Notes: a model not told the origin generated them from the sequence alone. Shown: positions 7,560-15,018, counted from the stretch's first letter. The stretch is DNA of 27,278 bases from an uncultured Clostridia bacterium (GCA_905235815.1 CAJOMT010000010.1:1-27278); one strand, 5' to 3'. Made by a program: numbers and translations.

Positions 7560-10452
7560 CATTATAAAATCAAAAAAATATGACAAATTGATAAAAATAA
7601 GACCAGGTGAAAAGTTTGTAGAAAAACTTAAAGGTCCTTTTGACGAGCGTTATTTGTATAAAGTTAGGCTTAAGGGCGAACTTGGTATTCCATATACTAA
7701 TCGTGTGGAAGAAATATTTCCAGTATATTTAAGAAAACTAGACGATTCTTTAACGTTTGATGGCAAGGAGCATTTTTTAACACTGAGTGAATCAAATTAC
7801 GAGCACGAAAGAAGTTGCTATTATATGTGTCGTGCCGATTTTATTAGTGGTGCAGAATATAATTTTTCGTTAACGTATAAAGCGAATAACGTTGATAATA
7901 ACTTGAAATTATCGCTTGAAATATATTACGGAGAGAATAAGAGTAGGTATTATTATGAACAAGCAGATGAAACGTATACGTTTAATTTAGAAAATTCGAT
8001 AGAATTTACTAAAATTGAAAATAGTATCCGTTTTGATAAGACGGTCGACTTTGTAATGATAAAAATCAGCGCAATAAATTATCATGGAAATGCAGAAGTT
8101 TACACGCCTGTGTTGTGTGATTTGGATGGGAAGAACTATATTGAAAAGTTTGAATATGCACCTGAAAAACTTTTAGGCTTAAAATGGATAGGTGAAGGTT
8201 TTTCAACTTCTCTTCGTCCGATTTTTTCAGTAAGAGTTAATGATAAAGAAATTTTTCATGGCAGAAAATATGAACGTCAACATCGTTTTTCAAGTGTCGA
8301 ATTTATAATTCCTGAAAAACTTTCATCTGGTGAAAATATATTAGAAATAGAGTATGACAAGAGAAATAGGTATTCGTATAATTTCAATGAAATACAAGTT
8401 ATAGCATTGCCTAAAACATTTGAAGTTTTAGGGGTTTGTCCATATCAAACCTTATACAAAGAGTTTGGCGTTCTTTGCTATTCGGATTTTGATTCGGATA
8501 TTAGCGTCAGATGTGGTGGTTTTAGGTTTTTAGGTGGTACTCTAAAAAAGGGAATCACTGTTTTAAAGTTTTTACCTGAATGCGTTGGGGAAAATTTTTC
8601 CTGTTCAATTACGGCTAAAGGAATCGATAGAGAATTTATTATAAAAAATGTTTTTGACAAAAATGATAACTCTGTTTTAACAGGTACGGGCGATTTAATT
8701 TATGTCAATCAAAATTTAGACGATTATATAGAATATATTGCTTGGTATCTTAATGAAGGCATTGGTAACATGATAACCTTACGTTCGTGTTTCAGGTGGG
8801 GTGCAACTTCGGAACTGGATGAAAAATTCTGGAAGGAAATTGTAAAAATTTTATGCGATTTAGGTATTTATTATTGTTTAATGACCGATGGCAGAGAACT
8901 TAATGGCGTAAATGCTAATCCAACACAAGCGCTGCTTAAAAGCAAATATTATCTTGGAGAGCAAACGCATGAACGAGATGGTGCTTATACTTATTGGACT
9001 CAAAAAATAGACGATTCCGAAACGCTTTTTTACCACCTTTTATCTAGAAAATTAAAGCGAAACGGAATATATGGAAAGAAAAGTCCTGTTTACAACTCCA
9101 AAGGAGAAGGGTGTATTTATTACACAGGAGAAGGGATTTCTAACGTAAAAGATGCTTACGAAAGTTTAAAAGAAAACTTAGAAAGTACTGCTATGGATGG
9201 AGCTACCAGGCATACAGGAGTAACTCCATTGTTTAATTTATTTCTTGAATCAGGTTATAAATGGGTAGGATATGAATCGCTTTATGGAAGCCATGAGTTG
9301 ATTTTTGGTGCATTGCGTGGAGCATGTAATTCGCGAGGGCTTAAAGATTACGGTTCACATATTGCATTGCAATGGTCAACAGTGCCGGCATATGATTATG
9401 CGCACGCTTTAAGGTATAAATTGTCTTTATATCTTGCATATATGCATGGTGCTAATTGGATAAATACCGAAGAGGGCATTTGGAACATAGAAAACTTGTT
9501 CGTTGGGTTTGACAGATTTACAAAGCCTAGTCAAATGCATAAAAAAGAACAGGTGGAATTTTTTAAGTTTGCTCTGGCTAATCAGCGTAAAGGGAAAATG
9601 GTTAGAAGAATAGCAATGGTTCAGGGCAAGTATGATGGTATGGATTGTTTTTCTACAGGGAGAGTTTATGGGCAATACGGAAAAGAATGGGAATATGCAA
9701 CACCGGAAGAAAGCTGGGAGTTGTTAAAAGTGTTTTATCCCCAAGCAACCATTGGAGCCGTATATAATTGTGTGTATAATGGTGGGGAAGAAGCGTTAAA
9801 AATCGAAGATCCGGAATTGTATAAAACGCTTACAGGGCGTTATGGAACTGTTACAGATTATAAAAGTTTAGGTTTTTTTACGACTACACCTTATGGGGTT
9901 ATTGATATAATTCCTGCCGAAGCGGATAATTTTAGCGATTACGAAGTTTTATTTTTTACGGGATGGAATACGTGCACGGAAGAACAGCTTAGAAAACTTT
10001 GCAATTATCTATCTAGTGGGGGAATTCTTGTAATTAGTAAGGTTCATTTATTTGATAGTGTTAGTAGAAATGATGTATTTTCCTGTAATGCAGAAGTGAT
10101 AAAAAGTTCTTTAGTGAAAGAGTTGTTATCGTATCGAAATAAAGGAAATCTAATATATTTTGACCAGGACAAATATCCAGCAGATATTCCTGAGTATAAA
10201 CAACAGCTTAAAAGACTCGCAAAATCACATTCATCGAAAGTTGTTACCGAAGTCCATAATGTAAGTTATACAGAGTATTTAGAAGATGATGGTTCAACTA
10301 CTATTTACATGATTAATATTGATTGGTGGGAAAGAAAGCCTGCATGGTGTAAAATGAGTATTAAGAACATAGAATATAAGTTTGTGTTTGACGATAATGA
10401 TATTCATATATTTAATATTAATGGTAATATAAAAGAGATTAGGGTAAATTAA
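7549..10452 (+). CDS. Unrecognised 967-residue protein, probable multidomain glycoside hydrolase
   Basis: I cannot assign a family. Residues 1-380 are beta-rich and read as two or three jelly-roll modules. Residues about 380-720 look like a TIM barrel: periodic strands and helices, the segment ITLRSCFRWG, TYWTQKIDD, and the acidic stretch NWINTEEGIW that could hold catalytic acids. Residues about 790-870 (VLFFTGWNTCTEEQLRKL, then SGGILVISK) resemble the Rossmann-like amidotransferase domain of GH42-type enzymes, and a small beta domain ends the protein. There is no signal peptide or membrane segment. It lies 33 bp after the quinone reductase and has a poor ribosome site, so translation may be coupled through the overlapping 14-codon ORF at 7515. 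The upstream glycosidases suggest it attacks a related carbohydrate. Confidence 0.6.
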   Translation: MLYNIIKSKKYDKLIKIRPGEKFVEKLKGPFDERYLYKVRLKGELGIPYTNRVEEIFPVYLRKLDDSLTFDGKEHFLTLSESNYEHERSCYYMCRADFISGAEYNFSLTYKANNVDNNLKLSLEIYYGENKSRYYYEQADETYTFNLENSIEFTKIENSIRFDKTVDFVMIKISAINYHGNAEVYTPVLCDLDGKNYIEKFEYAPEKLLGLKWIGEGFSTSLRPIFSVRVNDKEIFHGRKYERQHRFSSVEFIIPEKLSSGENILEIEYDKRNRYSYNFNEIQVIALPKTFEVLGVCPYQTLYKEFGVLCYSDFDSDISVRCGGFRFLGGTLKKGITVLKFLPECVGENFSCSITAKGIDREFIIKNVFDKNDNSVLTGTGDLIYVNQNLDDYIEYIAWYLNEGIGNMITLRSCFRWGATSELDEKFWKEIVKILCDLGIYYCLMTDGRELNGVNANPTQALLKSKYYLGEQTHERDGAYTYWTQKIDDSETLFYHLLSRKLKRNGIYGKKSPVYNSKGEGCIYYTGEGISNVKDAYESLKENLESTAMDGATRHTGVTPLFNLFLESGYKWVGYESLYGSHELIFGALRGACNSRGLKDYGSHIALQWSTVPAYDYAHALRYKLSLYLAYMHGANWINTEEGIWNIENLFVGFDRFTKPSQMHKKEQVEFFKFALANQRKGKMVRRIAMVQGKYDGMDCFSTGRVYGQYGKEWEYATPEESWELLKVFYPQATIGAVYNCVYNGGEEALKIEDPELYKTLTGRYGTVTDYKSLGFFTTTPYGVIDIIPAEADNFSDYEVLFFTGWNTCTEEQLRKLCNYLSSGGILVISKVHLFDSVSRNDVFSCNAEVIKSSLVKELLSYRNKGNLIYFDQDKYPADIPEYKQQLKRLAKSHSSKVVTEVHNVSYTEYLEDDGSTTIYMINIDWWERKPAWCKMSIKNIEYKFVFDDNDIHIFNINGNIKEIRVN

Positions 10453-10614
10453 CTAAAATAAGGAGAGAAAACAACGTCAAGAAGTAGACTACTATACCTG
10501 TTTATAATATATTTTATGGTAGGCAAAATACAAAAAAATTTATAAATATTTATATTAAGAAAATGTAGGTTGAAATAATCGTTAATTTTATAACAAATCA
10601 TTTAAGGAGTAAAG
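10453..10614 (+). promoter_or_regulatory. Intergenic region with orphan ribosome site and small inverted repeat
   Basis: AAGGAGAG (10460-10467) is a good Shine-Dalgarno sequence, but it leads to GTC AAG AAG TAG, not to a gene. It may be the relic of a deleted MKK-type start. AGTAG-A-CTACT (10483-10493) is a perfect short inverted repeat. TATAAT occurs at 10503-10508 without a convincing -35. The real ribosome site for the next gene is AAGGAG 10604-10609. Confidence 0.3.
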
Positions 10615-11754
10615 ATGAAAGCGATAGTAAACGCAAACGTTATAATGCGGGATTATGTTATACCTGACGGTGTAATAGTATTTGACGAAGAAAAAATAAT
10701 AAAAGTCGGTAAAGCTAAAGACATAATTATTCCGTCAGGTGCAGAAATAATAGACGCGGAGAACGAATACGTAGGTCCCGGGCTTATAGATATACACACC
10801 CACGCCGCAGATAATAAATGGATATTTGAAGAACCCGAATACACCTCTGAATATATGCTTAAACACGGGATAACGGGCGTGTTGCCTGCCCTTTATTATA
10901 ATCTTAATAAAGCGCAATACTTGAAAGCCATAGATGACATTATATCGGCTTATAAAAAGGGCGGATTTAACAATTTTGTCGGATTTTATATGGAAGGACC
11001 GTATCTGAACCCAAAGTTTGGTTGCGATCGAGAAAAGAACACTTGGAAAGGCGCAATAGATAAAGCCGATTACGACGAAATGGTTGAAAAAGTAAAGGAT
11101 TATGCAAAGGTATGGTGTATATCACCGGAACGCGAAGGAATAGACGGTTTTGTCAAAGATGTAAAAGCGACGATACCGAATATAGTATTTGCGGTTGCGC
11201 ATAGCGAGGCAACGCCGCAGCAAGTGGAAAATTTTATTCCGGAAGGGCTTAAAATAGGTACTCATCATACTAACGCTACGGGTACGCTTTTCAAGTATTC
11301 GGAATGCAGGGGCGTATGCGTGGACGAAGCGGTAAATTACAACGACGAGATATACGCAGAACTTATATGCGATAAAGTCGGTATGCACGTAGATCCGTAT
11401 ATGTTGCGGCTCGTGCGTAAGATAAAGGGAGATAACAGAATAATACTTATTTCCGATCAATTTGTTTCTGATGGACCTATTCCGAAAGGATATGAAGAGT
11501 GCGACGATATACATTTTGACTGGTCGGGAGAAATAGCGGGATCAGGTTTAACGCTTGATATAGCGTGCAGGAACTTTATGTTTCATACGGGTTGTTCTGT
11601 TTGTGATTGCTTTAAGTTTGCGTCGTATAATCCCGCAAAAGTACTCGGTTTACGCGGACGCGGTTATATCGCGGAAGGCAATAAACCCGACTTGGTTGTA
11701 GTTGACAGATTTTTTAAAGTTAAAAAAGTTATATTTAACGGACAGGTTGTTTAA
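10615..11754 (+). CDS. nagA: N-acetylglucosamine-6-phosphate deacetylase-type amidohydrolase
   Basis: A 379-residue metal-dependent amidohydrolase. Residues expected for NagA are in place: PGLIDIHTHA (55-64), E127 in YMEGPYLNP (first metal ligand), H196 in AVAHSE, H217/H218 in THHTNAT, H258 in GMHVD (substrate phosphate or sugar contact) and D281 in LISDQ (catalytic acid/base). NagA removes acetate from GlcNAc-6-P to give glucosamine-6-P in the cytoplasm. HHTNAT replaces the usual THLFNAM and DQ replaces the usual DA, so it is a divergent member and may use another N-acetyl-hexosamine phosphate. A consensus ribosome site (AAGGAG) precedes ATG 10615. No nagB or PTS gene is nearby; the next gene downstream is a wreck. 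Confidence 0.8.
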   Translation: MKAIVNANVIMRDYVIPDGVIVFDEEKIIKVGKAKDIIIPSGAEIIDAENEYVGPGLIDIHTHAADNKWIFEEPEYTSEYMLKHGITGVLPALYYNLNKAQYLKAIDDIISAYKKGGFNNFVGFYMEGPYLNPKFGCDREKNTWKGAIDKADYDEMVEKVKDYAKVWCISPEREGIDGFVKDVKATIPNIVFAVAHSEATPQQVENFIPEGLKIGTHHTNATGTLFKYSECRGVCVDEAVNYNDEIYAELICDKVGMHVDPYMLRLVRKIKGDNRIILISDQFVSDGPIPKGYEECDDIHFDWSGEIAGSGLTLDIACRNFMFHTGCSVCDCFKFASYNPAKVLGLRGRGYIAEGNKPDLVVVDRFFKVKKVIFNGQVV

Positions 11755-11798
11755 CACTAAGCAAAAAACAAAAAAACAATATCGAAAGGTGAAATAAT

Positions 11799-12080
11799 AC
11801 AAAGAACAAAATTTATGAACCGGCAACAGATTTTGCCTTTAAGCCCGCGGATTTCGGGACGACGTCGTTAAAAATGTGCCTGTTCTACGAGAACGGCAAG
11901 ATATATCCCGTTGAGATAAAAAAGACGGCTTCGCCGAATGTAAAAGATATAAAAAGTTTCAAAGTTATGGCAAATTATTTTCAGACTATTGAAGTGGGTG
12001 AAGTCGGAATTGTATGCACAGTTGAAAGCGTGTTGCCGCTTGGACAAGGGAATAAAATAATTCCTGTAAACTATATTTAA
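11799..12080 (+). pseudogene. Chimeric remnant: start-less gene head fused to a DUF4143 ATPase tail
   Basis: AAAGGTGA (11785-11792) is correctly placed for a start at 11799, but that codon is ACA. The frame then reads KNKIYEPATDFAFKPADFG, which looks like the amino end of an enzyme, and continues without a stop into LFYENGKIYPVEIKK and on to PVNYI at the stop. The second half matches the C-terminus of DUF4143 ATPases; compare ENGTLYPIEIKK and PIEYI in the intact gene at 15237-16493. The junction is near 11871-11880. Both the loss of a start codon and the fusion mark this as a pseudogene left by a deletion between the operon downstream of nagA and a DUF4143 gene. An ATG at 11874 exists but lacks a ribosome site. 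Confidence 0.7.
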
Positions 12081-12124
12081 TTATTTTAATATTTAAAAAT
12101 TTGGAAACCTGTTAATATATTTAC

Positions 12125-12167
12125 AAGAAAAGGTCAGAATAGCTGTTCAGCTTTCTGACCTTTTCTT
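12125..12167 (+). terminator. Bidirectional Rho-independent terminator
   Basis: A perfect 15-bp stem (12125-12139 with 12153-12167) is capped by a small AGCT/AGCT helix with a GTTC loop. The outer part reads AAGAAAAGG / CCTTTTCTT, giving a U-tract on either strand. It separates the remnant on + from the AraC tail on -, whose 3' ends converge here. Confidence 0.75.
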
Positions 12168-12186
12168 GGTATTAGATTTTTATCAA

Positions 12187-12342
12187 TTATTTTGTTTCTT
12201 TGTTTTTTATTTGAGACGGATTGCAATTATAATATTTTTTAAAAGTTTTAGTAAAGTAAGACATATTATCATACCCACAGGAATAAGCCGCTTCTGAAAC
12301 AGAGGCTCCGTTTACGATTTTTTCCGCTGCTATTTTACAATG
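12187..12342 (-). pseudogene. AraC-family regulator, C-terminal HTH remnant
   Basis: The minus-strand frame from 12342 down to the stop at 12187-12189 reads as the second helix-turn-helix of an AraC regulator. It contains AAEKIVNGASVSEAAYSCGY, then DNMSYFTKTFKKYYNCNPSQ, the typical GF/YxxxSYFxKxFKKxxGxxPSxxR motif. An in-frame TAA at 12343 and the absence of any N-terminal domain show that the 5' four-fifths of the gene is gone. It abuts the tail of a recombinase on the opposite strand at about 12345-12355, so one deletion has removed the 5' parts of both genes. Confidence 0.8.
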
Positions 12343-12354
12343 TTATATGTTTAT

Positions 12355-12474
12355 ATAGATAACGAACTCGTAGCGGTGTGGACAGAGCATAGTTTAGGAA
12401 ACATAACAAGTAGCGTATACACCAATTTTTCGATAGAGTTTCAGCAAAAGCAAGCGCAAAAACTTGTGTATTAA
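12355..12474 (+). pseudogene. Tyrosine recombinase (integrase) C-terminal remnant, copy 1
   Basis: The frame reads IDNELVAVWTEHSLGNITSS then VYTNFSIEFQQKQAQKLVY and stop. It contains the HxLG box (EHSLGN, where GH is usual) and the catalytic tyrosine in VYTNFS, the end of the tyrosine-recombinase catalytic domain. The Arg box and everything upstream are missing. It matches the remnant at 14777-14983 closely at nucleotide level, with the shared stretch beginning at ATAGATAACGAACTCGT. It is followed by an AGTCCCC arm cluster and an attachment core, as expected for an integrase next to its att site. Confidence 0.85.
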
Positions 12475-12494
12475 ACTAATGATTTGGGTTTAAT

Positions 12495-12540
12495 TTAGTC
12501 CCCAAACAGTCCCCGCAAAGTAGTGAATTTTGGGGACTAA
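12495..12540 (+). repeat. AGTCCCC repeat cluster left of the att core (putative recombinase arm sites)
   Basis: AGTCCCC occurs at 12497-12503 and 12508-12514, exactly 11 bp apart, and inverted (GGGGACT) at 12532-12538. The outer copies form a 12-bp perfect inverted repeat (12495-12506 with 12529-12540). One-helical-turn spacing next to an integrase tail suggests arm-type binding sites. Confidence 0.55.
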
Positions 12541-12548
12541 CCGCAAAA

Positions 12549-12604
12549 TAAAACACTATATATTGCGTTTATTAAATAAATAAACCTACAATATATAGTG
12601 TTTT
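12549..12604 (+). terminator. Long hairpin ending in a T-run beside the att core
   Basis: AAAACACTATATATTG (12549-12564) pairs with its complement at 12588-12603, and the loop holds a further TTTATT/AATAAA pairing. A T-run on each strand side suggests bidirectional termination; it could also be a recombination-related cruciform. It sits directly between the arm cluster and the tRNA-like core. Confidence 0.55.
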
Positions 12605-12629
12605 TGGCGGAGAGAAGAGGATTCGAACC
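12605..12629 (-). other. tRNA 3'-end fragment, probable tRNA-Ser attachment core (att)
   Basis: On the minus strand this reads GGTTCGAATCC followed by TCTTCTCTCCGCCA: half a T-arm with the TTCGAAT loop, an acceptor 3' strand TCTCTCC, discriminator G and CCA. No D-arm, anticodon or 5' acceptor is present beyond GG, so it is not a tRNA gene. Fragments like this are the crossover cores of elements that integrate into tRNA 3' ends. A serine tRNA is suggested by the GGAGAGA-type acceptor it implies. It lies between two AGTCCCC arm clusters. Confidence 0.65.
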
Positions 12630-12680
12630 ACAAAAGCAATTTTAAAATATTCAGTAAAACACTAACGATTTTAACCTTTC

Positions 12681-12698
12681 AGTCCCCATTTAGTCCCC
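12681..12698 (+). repeat. AGTCCCC pair right of the att core (putative arm sites)
   Basis: AGTCCCC at 12681-12687 and 12692-12698, again 11 bp apart and joined by the same A+3-nt linker as the left pair. The att core at 12605-12629 is therefore flanked on both sides. Confidence 0.55.
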
Positions 12699-12757
12699 AA
12701 AAAATTAAATAAAATATTTTTTATCATTATAAAAATATGCAAAAAACGCTAAAATAA

Positions 12758-12811
12758 TATCCTTTTTTTATGCATATTCGTATTGACAACTATCCTTTTT
12801 TTATGTATAAT
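12758..12811 (+). promoter_or_regulatory. Perfect sigma-70 promoter with a 15-bp direct repeat (operator candidate)
   Basis: TTGACA (12783-12788), 17-nt spacer, TATAAT (12806-12811), 33 bp before the ATPase ATG. The 15-mer TATCCTTTTTTTATG occurs at 12758-12772 and again at 12791-12805. The second copy fills the promoter spacer and the first lies 33 bp (about three turns) upstream, which suits repression by a dimeric DNA-binding protein. Confidence 0.7.
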
Positions 12812-12843
12812 ACAATAAATTGTTATAGTAGGAGAATATAATT

Positions 12844-14175
12844 ATGCTTAAACGAAAAATATACGACAAATTACTCGATTGGAAATATAAACGCAAGACG
12901 GAAGGAATAAAAAAATGTCTTCTTGTTAAGGGCGCAAGACAAGTCGGTAAATCTTTTATAATAAAAGAATTCGGTAGAAATGAATATAAATCATTTGTTT
13001 GCATTGATTTTTTCCGTCAGCCGGCGCTTAAATCGATATTCGACGGAGAACTGACGTCGGAAGAAATACTTAAAAGAATAACCGCTAATATACGAAATTT
13101 TAGTTTAATACTCGGTGATACCCTTATATTCCTTGACGAAATTCAACGTTGCGGTAATGCGCGCACGGCAATAAAATTTCTTGCCGAAGATTTGCGGTTC
13201 GACGTAATATCTTCCGGTTCTCTTATGGGACTGACTTATGGCGAAGATGATGACGACAGCGTTGAAATTCCAGAGTCCGTTCCCGTTGGATACGAATCGC
13301 AGATTACTATGTTTTCTCTTGACTTTGAAGAGTTTTTATGGGCTTACGGATATGACGGTAATGCTATCAGTGTTTTAAAATCGTATTATACTTCGGGCGA
13401 AACAATTCCCGAGAGTATTCATAATAAATACGAATCGCTTTTCCGTGAATTTATGGTCGTTGGCGGAATGCCCGAAGTTGTGGCGGATTTTGCGGAGCAT
13501 AAAGATTTTAATCGTGTAGACAGAATTCAGAACGATATACTTGCAGAGTATAGGGACGATATAAGCAAGCACGCGAAAGGAAAAGAAAAGCAATTTGTCC
13601 GTATGTGTTACGACGCTATTCCTAAACAACTTGCAAAGGAATTGAAGAAGTTTCAATATTCCACCGTTGAAAAAGGACAGACGCGCAGAAAATACGGGGG
13701 CAGCGTTCAATGGTTAAAAGATTCCGAAATAGTAAACGCTTGCTACAATATTCACGAACCTTATTTGCCGCTTATGGCGAACTCAAACGAAGATCAATTC
13801 AAACTTTATATAAATGATACGGGGCTACTTTGTTGTATGTACGGTTTTGAAACCAAACTTGCAATATTAAACGATACGATAAGGGGTAATGCCCGCGGCG
13901 GGATTTATGAAAATATTATATCAGAGTGTTTAATAAAACGCGGATATACAATTTACTATTATAAACCCGATAACGAACATGAAATCGAATTTTTGATTGA
14001 GAAAAACGGAGAAGTTATTCCCGTGGAAGTAAAAGCGGGGAATACCGCAACCGTGTCTTTAAATAATTTTATTACTGATTTTTCACCGTCAGTTGCGTAT
14101 AAACTTGTGGGAAGCAGAAACGGAAAAGTCGGGGTAAAAGAAACTTTGCCGCATTATTGCGTTATGTTTTTATAA
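12844..14175 (+). CDS. AAA_14 / DUF4143 ATPase, copy 1
   Basis: A 443-residue protein. The N-terminal AAA ATPase domain has Walker A GARQVGKS (30-37), Walker B LIFLDE (94-99) and a sensor-like SSGSLMG (123-129). The C-terminal DUF4143 part ends in a restriction-nuclease-like fold with EIEFLI and PVEVK, the D/E-x-K arrangement. Family members are very common in gut anaerobes, often in many copies, and their cellular role is unknown. GGAG (12831-12834) precedes ATG 12844. It sits directly beside the att site as apparent cargo, is transcribed alone, and ends before a strong terminator. It is only distantly like the second copy at 15237, so the two are not a recent duplication. Confidence 0.9.
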   Translation: MLKRKIYDKLLDWKYKRKTEGIKKCLLVKGARQVGKSFIIKEFGRNEYKSFVCIDFFRQPALKSIFDGELTSEEILKRITANIRNFSLILGDTLIFLDEIQRCGNARTAIKFLAEDLRFDVISSGSLMGLTYGEDDDDSVEIPESVPVGYESQITMFSLDFEEFLWAYGYDGNAISVLKSYYTSGETIPESIHNKYESLFREFMVVGGMPEVVADFAEHKDFNRVDRIQNDILAEYRDDISKHAKGKEKQFVRMCYDAIPKQLAKELKKFQYSTVEKGQTRRKYGGSVQWLKDSEIVNACYNIHEPYLPLMANSNEDQFKLYINDTGLLCCMYGFETKLAILNDTIRGNARGGIYENIISECLIKRGYTIYYYKPDNEHEIEFLIEKNGEVIPVEVKAGNTATVSLNNFITDFSPSVAYKLVGSRNGKVGVKETLPHYCVMFL

Positions 14176-14247
14176 ATTTTTTTATTGTTCGCATAAGATA
14201 CGATACCCGTTCCCGTATAAGGTTGAACGCTTTATAAAGCAGGCTTT

Positions 14248-14292
14248 TGCCGTAACAGACGTACTCGAATATGTCTGTCACGGCATTTTTTT
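14248..14292 (+). terminator. Rho-independent terminator of the DUF4143 gene
   Basis: Stem 14248-14260 with 14273-14285 (13 positions, one A-C mismatch), 12-nt loop, then seven T (14286-14292). It lies 72 bp after the ATPase stop. Confidence 0.8.
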
Positions 14293-14301
14293 ACATAAAT
14301 T

Positions 14302-14400
14302 TTAGTCAATATAGCGTTTATCCTGTTCTATATGAGTTTTTTCCATTATTTCTTTGGACGGAAAAATATCCGTTTCCGTTATTTGAGAAATTTCGCGTAA
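14302..14400 (-). pseudogene. Possible C-terminal fragment of an unidentified small protein
   Basis: The minus frame from 14400 to the stop at 14302-14304 reads LREISQITETDIFPSKEIME then KTHIEQDKRYID. The composition (charged, helical) looks like real coding sequence, but an in-frame stop lies just upstream and there is no start. It could be an antitoxin-like or regulator tail. Assignment is uncertain, and from 14401 to 14572 I see nothing beyond a short AAACCATGGTTT palindrome at 14489-14500. Confidence 0.35.
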
Positions 14401-14572
14401 TTATTTAACGAAAACACCTTACTGAAATTATTTTACTTACGAATAACAAACTTTTCCGAAAATGAAAGGGTAGCAAAGTTTAAAAAAAACCATGGTTTGA
14501 AACCAACTTTCGGTCAATTCGGTTCTATCTGAGCGGCTGTTTAAATAGGGAAATCTGACCTGACAAAAAAAC

Positions 14573-14779
14573 TTACACTTTTTTCTCGATATTTCGGTGT
14601 ATCGATTTTAAATAATTTAATGGAGATAAGCCATATATTTTTTTAAAATCTCTGCTGAAATTATATGATGAAGAGTACTGTAGTTTTTCTGCAATTATAT
14701 TTACAGCAATTCCGTTTATAAGTTGCTGTATAGCATAATCAAAACGTTTATTTCGATAATACCTAATAGGAGTCGGTGT
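14573..14779 (-). pseudogene. AraC-family regulator, C-terminal HTH remnant, second example
   Basis: The minus frame reads TPTPIRYYRNKRFDYAIQQL, INGIAVNIIAEKLQYSSSYN, FSRDFKKIYGLSPLNYLKS and ends at 14573. This is the C-terminal helix-turn-helix of an AraC regulator with the GYSSSxxFSRxFKKxxGxSP signature. The rest of the gene is missing. An in-frame ATG at 14809 exists only because the frame runs on through the antisense of the neighbouring integrase fragment, so it is not a true start. It is a different paralogue from the tail at 12187, yet it meets a recombinase tail in the same back-to-back way. Confidence 0.8.
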
Positions 14780-14983
14780 GAAGAGTTTAAGAGGTTTTGT
14801 CCTAATCATACACTTAAAGATTTACGGCATACGTTTACGACGAGAGCGCGTGAGAGCGGGATAGATAACGAACTCGTGGCTGTATGGACAGGGCATAGTT
14901 TAGGAAATATTACGAGCAGTGTTTACACGCATTTTTCGATGGAATTTCAGCAGGAACAAGCGAAAAAGTTAGTTTATAACTAA
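14777..14983 (+). pseudogene. Tyrosine recombinase C-terminal remnant, copy 2
   Basis: 69 codons containing LKDLRHTFTTRARESG (catalytic Arg-His box), VWTGHSLGN (GH box) and VYTHFS with the nucleophilic tyrosine, then a normal C-terminus. The catalytic Lys and the N-terminal and core-binding domains are absent. It overlaps an AraC tail on the other strand at the junction. Compared with copy 1 it extends about 28 codons further upstream and keeps the canonical GH. An upstream in-frame ATG (14723) belongs to antisense AraC sequence. It is followed 17 bp later by an AGTCCCC/AGTTCCC pair but no tRNA-like core. Confidence 0.85.
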
Positions 14984-15000
14984 TAAAAAAGGTACAGATT

Positions 15001-15018
15001 AGTCCCCAATTAGTTCCC
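15001..15018 (+). repeat. AGTCCCC / AGTTCCC pair after integrase copy 2
   Basis: AGTCCCC (15001-15007) and AGTTCCC (15012-15018) are 11 bp apart with the same linker pattern as the pairs at 12497 and 12681. They are placed just after the integrase stop, as in copy 1. The second heptamer has one mutation. Confidence 0.5.

Noticed and set aside
10460..10614. Riboswitch or leader RNA upstream of nagA
   Set aside because: Only one short inverted repeat and AT-rich sequence; no conserved structured core that I can see.
11122..11514. 130-residue minus-strand ORF inside the nagA-type gene
   Set aside because: It lies wholly antisense to a gene with all catalytic motifs conserved, has no ribosome site, and its composition is not protein-like.
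12605..12629. A functional tRNA gene
   Set aside because: Only the T-loop and acceptor 3' strand exist; D-arm, anticodon arm and 5' acceptor are missing, so it is an att core, not a tRNA.
12495..12698. CRISPR array from the repeated AGTCCCC units
   Set aside because: Repeats are only 7 bp, spacers are 4 bp or irregular, and no cas genes are present.
14723..14983. Intact 86-residue integrase-like gene
   Set aside because: The first 18 codons are antisense AraC sequence; only the recombinase C-terminus is real.
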